The notes beneath the pieces were generated by a model that made no database searches, was not told where the DNA came from, and worked only from the letters and a program-made list of their open reading frames with translations. From Bilabrum cf. latius (Eukaryota > Bigyra: Bicosoecida > Bigyra > Bicosoecida), in assembly GCA_965178125.1 (NCBI GenBank), contig OZ237748.1, positions 1-64,000 on the forward strand: a stretch of DNA of 64,000 bases, written 5' to 3'. A program made the position numbers and the translations under genes. Position 1 is the first letter of the stretch, and every line of letters starts with the position of its first letter. Shown here piece after piece: positions 1 to 10,252 of this stretch.

Positions 1-515
1 CAACTCATATCTATGCAGAGCCAAATGTTACTAAGAGTGTCAGTGCCGGTAAAACCGACCTGACCGTTCGAGAGCGTTTTCACATTAGTACTATCGTAAC
101 CAAAGATGTTATAGACATAATTGTTGTTAAACATGTTTTGCCATGCGGAGGTGTCAGTGTAGCGAAACTCTATGATTCCGCCGTCAACGCTATCTTCAAA
201 ATCTAGACTTTGCACCCACTGCACAGCTAGAATCCCAAAAGGAAAGTCCATAGGTACCTTAAAATGCATACTGGCAGTTGTATTGCTAGGGTAGGAATTC
301 AACGTGTCGGTGATCAGGGCTTTAGGAAAGGTTGGAGCGAAGCTAAATCTTGTTTTAGAAGGTTGACCGATATGCCATATTCCCGTGCTATCCAGTTCGT
401 AGAAAACCGAATTGTAATAGGAAGTATCAGCGCCATCAAAGTACTGCGAATAGGATTGAGCCTCCAGGCCCAGGTTAATCAATAAAAAGGAAAAGGCTAG
501 GTATAATTGTTTCAT
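1..515 (-). CDS. Secreted protein of Bacteroidetes type, 3' end cut by the window edge
   Basis: This frame opens with ATG at 513-515 and runs off the left edge without a stop, giving about 171 residues. The N-terminus MKQLYLAFSFLLINLG is a clear signal peptide, ending near LEAQS. The mature part is rich in Ser, Thr, Tyr, Asn and Asp (motifs SYSQYFDGADTSYYNS and TDTSAWQNMF), as in exported Bacteroidetes proteins that carry a type IX secretion sorting domain at the missing C-terminus. That sorting domain is inference, since it would lie outside the window. No catalytic motif is visible. It is read in the same direction as the bacterial genes to its right. Confidence 0.7.
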   Translation of the reverse strand, partial: MKQLYLAFSFLLINLGLEAQSYSQYFDGADTSYYNSVFYELDSTGIWHIGQPSKTRFSFAPTFPKALITDTLNSYPSNTTASMHFKVPMDFPFGILAVQWVQSLDFEDSVDGGIIEFRYTDTSAWQNMFNNNYVYNIFGYDSTNVKTLSNGQVGFTGTDTLSNIWLCIDMS

Positions 516-566
516 AGTGCAGAATTTGCACTAAGATAGAGAAAGTTTATGGCTGCATTGAACTCT

Positions 567-1121
567 TCAATACATCTTATTCTTGCTACTTTGATTCGAT
601 TCAGCTTTTGCCTTTATTTCTGCCAACCAAATATCATGAAGCTTCTCAAGTTTATTCGGCTGAAAAGTCTTTTCAAAGAAGGTGAGCCAGCCGTATTGAC
701 TTTCGTCGGTGATTAACCTACAACCATTTTCGAGAGGGATGATGAGCCAGGCATGATAACCTTTAATACTGCTTTTTTCAGATTCCCAGCTTAATCGATA
801 TGGTGCATCAAACTCTTTGATGGTGGATCTGAAGTTTAAGCCCATAGTCTTCCAGGTGAAGATGCTGGTGTCTTGTAGAGCACCTGATGTTGAATTAAGG
901 ATTCTCACATTTTCCGCTCCTTCATACCAGTTTGGCCAGTCTTCAGCCTCTAATAGAATTTGCCATATTACTTCTGCAGGTGCCTCAATGAAGATTTCGT
1001 TGTGCACAAAGAATTTCCGTTGATCTTCTTGGTAGGGTGGGGGCCAATTAATTGAATAGTCTTGTTGAGCCCAGGACAGGTGACTCAGGAAGAGCAAGCC
1101 TAACATCATTGCATTTTTCAT
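567..1121 (-). CDS. Exported SRPBCC/START-like (polyketide cyclase-type) protein
   Basis: About 184 residues. A signal peptide (MKNAMMLGLLFLSHLSWAQ) is followed by a single helix-grip fold. Typical SRPBCC features are the early strand FFVHNEIFIEAPAEVIW, the WPNWYEG segment after the first helices, and a long C-terminal helix with conserved polar residues. Family members bind hydrophobic ligands in a central cavity, and the ligand here is unknown. I prefer the ATG at 1,121 over the one at 1,127 because MKN starts a cleaner signal peptide. It belongs to the bacterial part of the window and is followed at about 70 bp by another minus-strand gene. Confidence 0.7.
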   Translation of the reverse strand: MKNAMMLGLLFLSHLSWAQQDYSINWPPPYQEDQRKFFVHNEIFIEAPAEVIWQILLEAEDWPNWYEGAENVRILNSTSGALQDTSIFTWKTMGLNFRSTIKEFDAPYRLSWESEKSSIKGYHAWLIIPLENGCRLITDESQYGWLTFFEKTFQPNKLEKLHDIWLAEIKAKAESNQSSKNKMY

Positions 1122-1190
1122 AATCAAATTTTACAGCAATGATAGACTTCAAGCTCAGCTTGAAACGATAACAAATGTTATCAAATAGGA

Positions 1191-1463
1191 CTATGCTTTG
1201 ATGAGATGCTTTTTAGAGAAATACGGATTTCCGTAAGTGTTGATTTCCTCTTCATTTAAGGTATGAATTCGGAATAGATGGCAAATCGGACAATAAGCGG
1301 CTAATGCTGTAAGCATTATTAGACCAGAGAAAATACTTACGGCCAAACCGGTTGGATCCAGAGAAGCCCCGTTAAAATACCAGAGTCCAATTACTAGCAA
1401 AAGGAAGGAAAACCAGAAACGAAGACGGCGATCGATACGCCCAATATTGCGGCTACTTTTCAT
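1191..1463 (-). CDS. Small inner-membrane protein, DUF2892 / YgaP-transmembrane type
   Basis: About 90 residues when started at the ATG at 1,463 (MKSSRNIGRIDRRLRF). The frame also opens 27 bases upstream, but the MKSSRN start fits the family better. Two hydrophobic segments are visible, FWFSFLLLVIGLWYF and an Ala/Leu-rich stretch ending in AAYCPICHLF. The short basic N-terminus, paired membrane helices and CPxCxLF ending are the usual form of DUF2892 proteins. Their role is unclear, and they often sit near rhodanese or redox genes. No such partner is seen here. Confidence 0.65.
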   Translation of the reverse strand: MKSSRNIGRIDRRLRFWFSFLLLVIGLWYFNGASLDPTGLAVSIFSGLIMLTALAAYCPICHLFRIHTLNEEEINTYGNPYFSKKHLIKA

Positions 1464-1591
1464 AGTGGGATGATTTAGAGCCCCCTCCAAATCTTCAACT
1501 AAATTAATGTAGCAATGCGGAATTAAAAACCAATTCGAGGCTTTTGTTGGCGAATGAAGGATATCCGGTGACGAAAGAATTTCATCAACAA

Positions 1592-2839
1592 CTAATTGTT
1601 GATTTTCTGAAGCTTAGATTGGAGGAACTCGATTTCTAAGCTATTGGTGCATAGTTCTATAGCTCTTAATAGGCTTTCCTTTGCTTCTATAAATCTGTTT
1701 TGTTTCAGAAGTATTTCAGCTTTGGTTGCTTCGTATAAATAGCGGCGCCCTTCCAGCTTAGCAGGTCTAATAGTTCTTAGCTTTAATTCTGCTTCATTTA
1801 CTTGTTCCATCGCTAAATGAATATTTACCTGCGATAAAAGAATGGAGTCAGAAGCTTGAATTTTATACCAGTTGGAGTAGTGATCCATAATACGGTCCCA
1901 ATTGGTTTCTTTGAAGCTTTTAGCCAAGCAGTGTTCAAAGGCGATTAGCGCTTCAAAATGATAAGTTGAGCGATCCGGATAGTCTCCCAAAGCTCGGATA
2001 AGTGCATCCCTTCCTAAATCAATTAATGGTTTATACCATTTAGTTCGATCCTGATTTTTAAGATCAACGATTTCATTGTTGTTAACCTTGGTGTCGAGTC
2101 GAGCAGAATTGAAGCAAAGCAAGGCGAAGAGGGCATAGAGGCTTCCATCTCTTAGCGAGTTTTTACTCAGTAACAGTTTGCACAATCTAAGGGCTTCGCC
2201 ACAAAGGTCTTTGTTTATCAGTAGTTCCGGTTTATTGGAATGAAAACCTTCGTTGAAAATGAGATAGATGATTTGCATTACCCCCCTAAGACGAAAGTTA
2301 ATTTCGGAAGGATCAGGGTATTCTAACTTTAATTCTTCTTCCTTGATTTTCCTTCTTGCGCGGCTGAGGCGCTTTTTAACGGTTTCCTCTTTCTGAAGAA
2401 GCGCAGAAGCAATTTCCTTACCTGAAAACCCCGAAATCGATTTTAAGGCAAAGCAAATTTGTTCATCCCTCGAGAAGATAGGATTACAGGCCAGGAACAA
2501 CATCCGTAGTTGAGAGTCCTGAATTTCGTGCTCCAGGAAAATTTCCTCAACTTCTATAGCAACCGAGCCATGCAGAGAAGATATCTCTCTTTTTTCTCTG
2601 GCTTGGACCTGCCTGAAAATATCCAGGACTCTATTTTTTGCGGCTTGAGTTAGCCAGGCTTCTGGATTTTCCGGCTGTTGATTTCTCCACTGGAGAGATG
2701 CCTTCATAAAAGTATCCTGAATAGCATCCTCGATGGTTTCCAGATGGGCCGGACCAAAGACTTTTACCAAAATGGCGACCATCTTTCCGTAATGATGACG
2801 GAAAAGATGGTCTACCATTGGATTTGTTTTACTGGTCAA
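1592..2839 (-). CDS. ECF sigma factor of the ECF42 type with C-terminal helical extension
   Basis: 415 residues. Residues 1-85 form sigma region 2 (FRHHYGKMVAIL, then DAIQDTFMKA and PEAWLTQAAKNRVLD). Residues about 110-170 form region 4 (LKSISGFSGKEIASALL with ETVKKRLSRARRKI as recognition helix). The remaining 240 residues are a helical, TPR-like extension (LIFNEGF, then GEALRLCKLLL) characteristic of ECF42 factors, which pair with DGPF proteins rather than with a membrane anti-sigma factor. The start overlaps the last codons of the upstream DGPF gene by about 11 bases, indicating translational coupling. It would direct RNA polymerase to a small regulon not visible here. It ends in TAG, as expected for a bacterium using the standard code. 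Confidence 0.9.
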   Translation of the reverse strand: MTSKTNPMVDHLFRHHYGKMVAILVKVFGPAHLETIEDAIQDTFMKASLQWRNQQPENPEAWLTQAAKNRVLDIFRQVQAREKREISSLHGSVAIEVEEIFLEHEIQDSQLRMLFLACNPIFSRDEQICFALKSISGFSGKEIASALLQKEETVKKRLSRARRKIKEEELKLEYPDPSEINFRLRGVMQIIYLIFNEGFHSNKPELLINKDLCGEALRLCKLLLSKNSLRDGSLYALFALLCFNSARLDTKVNNNEIVDLKNQDRTKWYKPLIDLGRDALIRALGDYPDRSTYHFEALIAFEHCLAKSFKETNWDRIMDHYSNWYKIQASDSILLSQVNIHLAMEQVNEAELKLRTIRPAKLEGRRYLYEATKAEILLKQNRFIEAKESLLRAIELCTNSLEIEFLQSKLQKINN

Positions 2840-3176
2840 ACTTTACAACTTCTCGGATTTCGACAGATCCTCCAAGATCATAATCAGGATAGTCCTGAGA
2901 CACCACAATAGCGGCATCGTAATCGGCGACTTCTATAGTATAGTATCCACCGACCAGTTCTTTACTCTCCACGAATGGGCCATCAGTAACAATACGATCC
3001 GGACCAGATACTCTCTTTCCCCCTGCATGTAAGGCCTCTCCACCTCGAAGGATACCTTGCTGTTCCATTTTTTTACCCCAGCTGAACCATTGATTCATTC
3101 GACCTTGTAATTCTTCCGGTGAAAGTCCTAACTCTTCGTAGGTAGGGCCTAGAAATAATAACATGAATTCTTTCAT
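2829..3176 (-). CDS. YCII-related DGPF-domain protein, partner of the ECF42 sigma factor
   Basis: 115 residues, a single YCII/DGPF domain. The signature TDGPFVESKELVGGYY is present, followed by the usual acidic segment (EVADYDAAIVV) and a short C-terminal strand. Proteins of this type nearly always lie directly upstream of an ECF42 sigma factor, as here, where the two frames overlap. The DGPF protein is thought to take part in signalling to the sigma factor, but its biochemical role is unproven. It starts at the ATG at 3,176. Confidence 0.9.
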   Translation of the reverse strand: MKEFMLLFLGPTYEELGLSPEELQGRMNQWFSWGKKMEQQGILRGGEALHAGGKRVSGPDRIVTDGPFVESKELVGGYYTIEVADYDAAIVVSQDYPDYDLGGSVEIREVVKFDQ

Positions 3177-3229
3177 TTTCTTAAGGATTGATGATGGTTA
3201 AATTAATGAATTTGGATTGAGCCTAAGGC

Positions 3230-3439
3230 TTAATTAGGTGAATGAAGCCCTACTCGATTTCCTTCTGTATCTAAAAACATTGCGATGAATCCGCTCTCTC
3301 CAATTGAGGTTTTGGGAACCAAAATTTGACCTCCGGCATTTTCAACTCTTGCGAGACAAGGGGAGAGATCATTACCCGTATTAAGATATATGGTACTACC
3401 TTCTGCAGAAGGGGTAAAGCCTTCACCACTAGCGATAGA
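3230..3439 (-). CDS. VOC (glyoxalase/bleomycin-resistance fold) protein, truncated by the telomere junction
   Basis: Only the C-terminal half of the protein is present, about 68 residues ending at TAA (3,230-3,232). Visible motifs are SGEGFTPSAEGSTIYLN, then LARVENAGGQILVPKT and FIAMFLDTEGNRVGLHS, the second beta-alpha-beta-beta-beta module of a VOC protein with the metal-site Glu of the DTEGNR loop. The coding sequence stops at the start of the CCCTAA array, so the 5' half is missing. Loss of half a conserved domain at a telomeric repeat is the clearest sign that the bacterial and eukaryotic parts were joined secondarily. Confidence 0.75.
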   Translation of the reverse strand, partial: SIASGEGFTPSAEGSTIYLNTGNDLSPCLARVENAGGQILVPKTSIGESGFIAMFLDTEGNRVGLHSPN

Positions 3440-3445
3440 TACCCT
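3430..3445. other. Bacterial-to-telomere junction
   Basis: Bacterial coding sequence passes into (CCCTAA)n within a few bases, through a short GATA that could belong to either side. Composition, coding density and gene style all change here. A chimeric read, a misassembly or physical ligation of bacterial DNA to a chromosome end are the likeliest causes. A true transfer to a chromosome end is possible but less likely, because the flanking bacterial genes look intact and keep bacterial overlaps. Confidence 0.8.
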
Positions 3446-4404
3446 AACCCTAACCCTAACCCTAACCCTAACCCTAACCTAACCCTAACCCTAACCCTAA
3501 CCCTAACCCTAACCCTAACCCTAACCCTAACCCTAACCCTAACCCTAACCCTAACCCTAACCCTAACCCTAACCCTAACCCTAACCCTAACCCTAACCCT
3601 AACCCTAACCCTAACCCTAACCCTAACCCTAACCCTAACCCTAACCCTAACCCTAACCCTAACCCTAACCCTAACCCTAACCCTAACCCTAACCCTAACC
3701 CTAACCCTAACCCTAACCCTAACCCTAACCCTAACCCTAACCCTAACCCTAACCCTAACCCTAACCCTAACCCTAACCCTAACCCTAACCCTAACCCTAA
3801 CCCTAACCCTAACCCTAACCCTAACCCTAACCCTAACCCTAACCCTAACCCTAACCCTAACCCTAACCCTAACCCTAACCCTAACCCTAACCCTAACCCT
3901 AACCCTAACCCTAACCCTAACCCTAACCCTAACCCTAACCCTAACCCTAACCCTAACCCTAACCCTAACCCTAACCCTAACCCTAACCCTAACCCTAACC
4001 CTAACCCTAACCCTAACCCTAACCCTAACCCTAACCCTAACCCTAACCCTAACCCTAACCCTAACCCTAACCCTAACCCTAACCCTAACCCTAACCCTAA
4101 CCCTAACCCTAACCCTAACCCTAACCCTAACCCTAACCCTAACCCTAACCCTAACCCTAACCCTAACCCTAACCCTAACCCTAACCCTAACCCTAACCCT
4201 AACCCTAACCCTAACCCTAACCCTAACCCTAACCCTAACCCTAACCCTAACCCTAACCCTAACCCTAACCCTAACCCTAACCCTAACCCTAACCCTAACC
4301 CTAACCCTAACCCTAACCCTAACCCTAACCCTAACCCTAACCCTAACCCTAACCCTAACCCTAACCCTAACCCTAACCCTAACCCTAACCCTAACCCTAA
4401 CCCC
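3436..4404 (+). repeat. Telomeric (CCCTAA)n array 1, about 0.96 kb
   Basis: Nearly perfect CCCTAA hexamers (TTAGGG on the other strand), with one slip near 3,479 where a C is missing. The C-rich strand reads 5' to 3' rightwards, the orientation expected at the left end of a chromosome. The right side ends directly in a subtelomeric tandem repeat. The open frames across it are by-products of the hexamer and not genes. Confidence 0.97.
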
Positions 4405-5180
4405 GAAGATGCTTGAGCACATGGAGAGAGCAGAACACATCAAGTGTACCTGCAACTCCAAGCAAATGCAAAACAATCATGCAATTCGTGCAACAGGTGT
4501 GAACAGCCCGACCTAGAGTCGAGGTGATCAACCTCCTGCCGCGTGCCGCTTGAGACAGCCAAGAACAACAGTCCCGGCAGCGACTACAATAGCCGCACAG
4601 TCCACCAAGCAAACACTATCCAGCATGGAATTATTTATATCACGTCATGCAAATTGTGCATCAAGACAGCGAAGGCACCGCAGAGGTGGCAACGCCAGTC
4701 TTGGCTGGAAATCTCCCCAGCGCCACAAGCGAAGATGCTTGAGCACATGGAGAGAGCAGAACACATCAAGTGTACCTGCAACTCCAAGCAAATGCAAAAC
4801 AATCATGCAATTCGTGCAACAGGTGTGAACAGCCCGACCTAGAGTCGAGGTGAGCAACCTCCTGCCGCGTGCCGCTTGAGACAGCCAAGAACAACAGTCC
4901 CGGCAGCGACTACAACAGCCGCACAGTCCACCAAGCAAACACTATCCAGCATGGAATTGTTTATATCACGTCATGCAAATTGTGCATCAAGACAGCGAAG
5001 GCACCGCAGAGGTGGCAACGCCAGTCTTGGCTGGAAATCTCCCCAGCGCCACAAGCGAAGATGCTTGAGCACATGGAGAGAGCAGAACACATCAAGTGTA
5101 CCTGCAACTCCAAGCAAATGCAAAACAATCATGCAATCCGTGCAACAGGTGTGAACAGCCCGACCTAGAGTCGAGGTGAT
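4405..5180. repeat. Subtelomeric tandem repeat, 326-bp unit, about 2.4 copies
   Basis: Units begin at 4,405, 4,731 and 5,057 with GAAGATGCTTGAGCACATGG. The spacing is exactly 326 bp and only a few bases differ between copies. The third copy ends near 5,180. The array follows the telomere block directly. Short frames in it repeat with the unit and show no protein-like features. The following 300 bases, to 5,476, are unique and carry no recognised gene apart from possible leader sequence of the next gene. Confidence 0.95.
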
Positions 5181-5476
5181 CATCCTCCCGCTGGACCAGT
5201 TCAAAACATCAAGCAGTGGGAATCACCTCCTATGGAGTTGCCCCTGCCTGTCTTCCCAGTGTGTATTGCCACATAATGACAATTATTACTGAGAATATCG
5301 GGGCACAGCTGTAGAACACAGGTGCCACCGAAATTCCGAACAAGTGAGAGCCTCACATCTGCGCTCGGACTTGCGACCAATACTACACAATCTCTCCGAT
5401 CTAAATCACTTCGTAACGTGCCTCCGTACCTACGGCACACAACTGACGGGCCCAGCGCCCACCTGCAGGAGGCTCG

Positions 5477-8400
5477 ATGCGACTAGCATGGTCGTCACAC
5501 ATTGATGGCGGTGATAGCGTCTTCAAGGATGAGCAGACTGCCATGCGATGGTCTTCGTTAGAGAAACACGGGGATACCTTGGAGGTTGCGAGCGTGGTGG
5601 CCAAGGTGCATGCTCTGCGCCAGCAAAGTCCGCACGGTATTGGTGGCACGAACATTCGGGTCCTGGCAGCTGGGGCTTAGGCAGACGTGTCTAGATATAG
5701 CAAACACATTGAGTAGCAGTGCAAACGTGAGTACCAGTGGACTCTCGACAAAGCTGACAGGGGAGGCTGGTCCTCAGTGCTCCCGCACGCTGGAACCTTG
5801 TGGAGTCGGGCCGTGCATCAAGCGTCATCGAGCGGCCAGAGCGATCAATAGGCTAATCTACCAAAGCTTCATGTCCTGAGCGGTCTTGCAACTGATATTC
5901 ACGTTCAGCTTTTCGACGTTGGTGCAGCTACAGTGTCTGTCATGGTGCCGGGTGGTTTGCTTGCCTTCTGTCGAGACCTGATCGACGCCTTTGAACCTCC
6001 TATTAGGTCACTGCAACACACGCTTGATTCTGAAGGGGTTGTGGAACTAGCAAACGACGAGGGATTCTGGACCCAAGGATCACACATCGATGTCATTCGG
6101 AGTTGTTTGCTGTACGTGTTTGGCTCGGGCCTACGAGCTGCTGCCAAGAAGCTCGATTGGTAGGGACCCGAGCTAGTGATTCGTGTATAGCGCGGAGGTG
6201 GGCAAACTGGTGGATTCAAGTCATCTCTCACGCATGTTGCCAGTGGGCGAGGCCCGTAGACAAGCAGATTCTGGCCCAGTTCTCACACTCGGGACCGTAG
6301 TCCATCACGATTTCTGTCAAGTGCATTTCATTGGGTGCGATGCTTGGGGTATCCTGCTGTTGGTCAGACTGATGTGTCTGACTCCGACTCCGAGTCTGAC
6401 TCCAGGTCTGACTCCGACTCTGGTGTGAGTGAGGCCACAGAAGCAAGGCAAGCAGAATCCGTTGCAGTGCTTGGCCGGGACAACTGGCTCTAGGATCAGG
6501 ACGGCTTGCTGCGGCGCATGGTGCACGTTTCTCACTACAACCGATTCCTCATGATATTGCTCATGAGGCAGGTGGCAAGATGCTCAGTGTTTTATGTATA
6601 GCGAGTCGGCTGCAAGGCTTGCAAGCCGATGTCTCTCTTGCTGCAGGCTGCACAGCAACAGATGCGCAGAGCAGAGGCAGACATTGCTGCTCAGCAGTCA
6701 GCACGGGAGCGCGCTCGACAAGCTGCGATGGATGAAAGCGATGAAGAGGACGCCAGAGGACGGAGAGGTGAGTGGTTTGGTCCGACAGGAGATCGCAGTG
6801 ACGGGACATCAAGGACTCCCACAGGTCCAAGCTCTACAACAGCTGCCAGCAGCAAGCCAAAGACGCGTGTTGCCAGTCGATAGATGCAGACTGGCGTGGC
6901 GCAGGCGCGTGCATGGAGTGGATCTTAGTAGCGTCGAGGTATGCGAGATCTTGCGGCCATCATTCATCCGCATGGTCTGCTGACTCCCCAGCAAGACGCA
7001 GACATGGCCACGTACTGCAGTTTTGGCGTTGGCTTTGAATTGTGTGGCCAGCCCTCGCACACAGTAGCAATTCCCAACCCAGCTATGATAAAGTTCATGC
7101 ACAGCAGTCGTGATGAGCTTTTGCAAGAGGTTGTGCATGGTACGCCGCTCGAACGGGCTCGGTACGCCGTGGTGCGAGAGGCTACTCGTCCCTACGGGGC
7201 ACTGGCGTCGGTTGGCGAGTACGCTGGGACATTGCAAGGGAAGCTGCCGTCTTCTATCTCTTGGGGTGACATCGCTGCAATACACCAGCGTGTACTTGCC
7301 AAGGATACCGCGCATGCAACCAGTGACGACGGGGGTATATCGTCCTTCCTGCCATTTGGCTGCCTGCTGTCGTCGTAGTTGCACGTGTATCAGCCCGGAG
7401 CGTTCCGATCCCAATAGCCAAGTCCAGGGACGCACGATTCCGCGCATGATCTATTTCGGCGGCGTGTTCTCTCCAGGCTGCGCCACTCTGCTGAGACAGA
7501 CGCACAAAGAGCAGTTGCACCCGTTGCGCGAGGTAGAGATGTCGCAGCTGCTAGTGGAGCACTCGAGACACTGCCAATTCGCAGGCATATACAGTGTGGG
7601 CTTCAAACAGCATACGAACAAAGCATGCAAAGGCTGTCGAAAGGCCTGAAAGGGTCAACGCGAGGCGAATTCGACGTGCCCGCATCAACCATGGCCTTGA
7701 TGCTGGGCTGCGTGATGCTACCAGCTGAAGCAATCTACTAGCAGCAGCGCCCTGAGCACCGCGCCTAGACTACTGAAGAGTATTCTGAAGCTCCTTTCGC
7801 ACGCCATTTCATAGAAGTCGTGCATGACGATGTCATGGAGGACTACATACAGTTGGTTTACACTACTTTCAATCGAGCCCTCCAAAGGATCCAGAGGTTG
7901 CTTGTGGCATCTGTCTGCGGTTCTGACAGGATTCCGACATTCCAACGTTCTGCAATGTGGGCGCTAGCGGCATCAATGTCCCGGTGTTGCTTAGAAGGAT
8001 GGGTGGCTTTACGAACGGATGCATGGTCGCAGGTTGTTGCAGAACAAACTGCTGTGACATGGCTACCTGCAACAAGGCCTGTCCTGCGCAACCTTGGACC
8101 TGCTACAATTGAGTGGCAGGTCGTCCGCGACTGTCTGCAGTCATCTGGGTGCATGCCAGAGCAATCTGCTGTTGTTGCAGTCGCAGCAGCAATCGTCGAT
8201 CAAGTTGCCAGTGCCGTGCATTCCGTTCGCGCTGGGGACGGCCACGGCTCGCGCCTGAACTCGTGGACGGTTTTAGCCGTATGTGAAATCATAGTTACGT
8301 CTTGGAGCCTTTGCGCCGTAGCAGAGTGCAACGGAATGACATGGCAAGTGGCCAGGAGGTCCACGCAATATGCCCTCTGTGGGCTTGTGTCGGCGCACGA

Positions 8401-10252
8401 TAGCGAGCAGTTTAGGATGGGGATTAGTGGTGTCAATAGCGGGGTCGCAGGATTTCGCGCAATGGTACGAGCTGACGTTGTGGCGGCCATTCTAGACAAA
8501 CTTCCTGTTCGGTGCTAGCTAGTCTATGACATGCGGGCGCTGACCGGTATCAACGTTGCTATCACGATTGAGATGGAGCTCAGGAAGCTGTATCTGGCAC
8601 AGTTGCATTTGCCAAAGCTCCACCTACGCAACGGCACACGGAAGGGAATGCTAGCAAGGGGTAGTCTGGCTGTAGCACTGTACGGGCAGCTTGTGTCTCG
8701 ATTGAAGTGCTCGAGGAGCTCGATCTTGGTGGGTCTGAGGTCGTGCATATCGAAGACAGCAGTCTGCCCGTACCCCACCGCGGCTGCCATGTGGCGCGGG
8801 TCGACGAATGCAGGCAATTTCAGGGCAGATTACGCTACCAAGTCCTCTGCTCGAGCGTCTGGCCTTCCTGTTGCCGTTCTGACGACAGAGTCCCCAACCA
8901 TGCAGCGCACGCTTCCTGCGGAATCCTCAGTAAAGACGTCGTATGTCGCGGCTCTGCTGCGAGCCGTTGTGAGCACCAGGCCGCAAGGACAGCCATCAGT
9001 AGCAGACGAGCAGTTCCGCAGCATGCTGTCCCAATGGCTGCTTCCAGCTTGCGTAATTGGATCTGCAACATTGCTACCAGACCGTATACAGCGAACTTAG
9101 CTGCCTGGAATCAAGCGACCGAGAGGTGATCAAGCACCAGACGCGGAGGATGGACCGACCGTGGTGGTTGGGCCACCTCCAGCATCCGCATAGCCTGCCG
9201 TCATTGTTGCCCAGCGCGTCGAAGAGTTCATGGTGGAGCATGGCAAGTGGCAGATTCCAAGGTTTGGTGACAAGCAGACGTTTCAGGGAACCTTGAACCG
9301 ACCAGATGGGTCTCTCAGGCGGGTGATCGATGTATGCTACCATGGCGCAGGCCTGTGCGTGGACCTGCAAGCAGCTCCATTCACCGTGCCTGCACTTTCG
9401 GATGCTCCGTACAACAAGTTGGCGGGCAAGGGAGACCTACGAATCTGCATGCAGGACGACTTAAAGATTGTGCATGCTGCTCGCACGGAAGTCGCTCGCA
9501 TCATTGGCGGTCAGGAACGTCTAAAGAGGATCCACAGATATAGGATATGGCAGGCAACCAGGGAAAGTTATCCCGCGCTGCCCAACGATACGCCCGATTT
9601 GTTCCGGCGTGCTTGCTCTGGTGAAGACATCGGGGCTACCAGCGCATCAACGCAGTAGCCTTCAGCATCATTGAGTCCTGTCATGGAGAACCATGCAAGC
9701 CAGCAATGGCCCTCCGAACACAGTGATGAAGAGCATGATGAAATGCCGCGTTCCAAGAAGCGCTTCCGGCGGCCAGACATCCCAATAGCTTCACTGACCG
9801 GAACGTCGGGAGCTGTCAGTGACGGTGGTTTCAAGCCTCCGGCAATTGGCAACTACCAGTCTGGGCGGCCAGCATCCAGTGGAGCTGGGAGTGGTGGTGA
9901 CGCGTTTACATTGCAGTCGTCACTAGGCATAGACGCAAGGAAACGTGCAGCATTGGCTGGTCTGGCACCGCCCTAGGGTTCCTCGAGCGGCACCGCAGCA
10001 GCACCCAGGGGGATCCAGCGGCTTGCAGCATCTAGCGAGGCAGAAGGAGCAGACGAGGAGGACGAGCAACGCTTGGCGATATCGCCCGTGTCAAGTTCGA
10101 GCCTACGTAGTCATGGCTCAGAAGCGTTGGAGCATGCCTACTCAGGTGCTCGTGGTGAAGTGGAGACGCTGGTTCCAGGCCATCCGCCGCAATGGATCTC
10201 CATTCCAGCCCTCGACGACGTATACTGGGACCATGACACGTATTGGGATTGA
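5477..10252 (+). CDS. Orphan 1,591-residue protein with 20 in-frame UAG codons
   Basis: One frame stays free of TAA and TGA from an upstream TGA (near 5,448) to the TGA at 10,250-10,252. It contains TAG at 5,678, 5,714, 5,849, 6,161, 6,188, 6,257, 6,491, 6,599, 6,881, 6,926, 6,929, 7,376, 7,415, 7,739, 7,766, 8,516, 9,098, 9,191, 9,656 and 9,974. Read as Gln, these join into one protein. The first ATG is at 5,477. Visible features are an SD/SE-rich acidic stretch near 6,390 (SDSDSESDSRSDSDSG), a Cys-pair segment CKACKP near 6,620, a coiled-coil-like Gln/Arg helix (LLLQAAQQQMRRAEAD), an Asp/Glu-rich patch, a helical Ala/Val-rich middle around 7.9-8.5 kb, and a basic KKRFRR near 9,755 that could be a nuclear localisation signal. 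I recognise no family. It lies between two telomere arrays, so a mobile-element or subtelomeric-family origin is possible. Confidence 0.75.

Noticed and set aside
3271-4516. Long frames of alternating Arg-Val, Leu-Thr and similar dipeptides across the telomere arrays
   Set aside because: They are translations of the CCCTAA hexamer and are open only because the repeat lacks stops in those frames.
5477-10252. Leucine as the residue for UAG
   Set aside because: UAG sits at the HQD motif, at a GTPase catalytic Gln position and in polar Gln-rich or charged helices (RERL-UAG-QEARD), where Leu fits poorly; a profile-based test would settle it.
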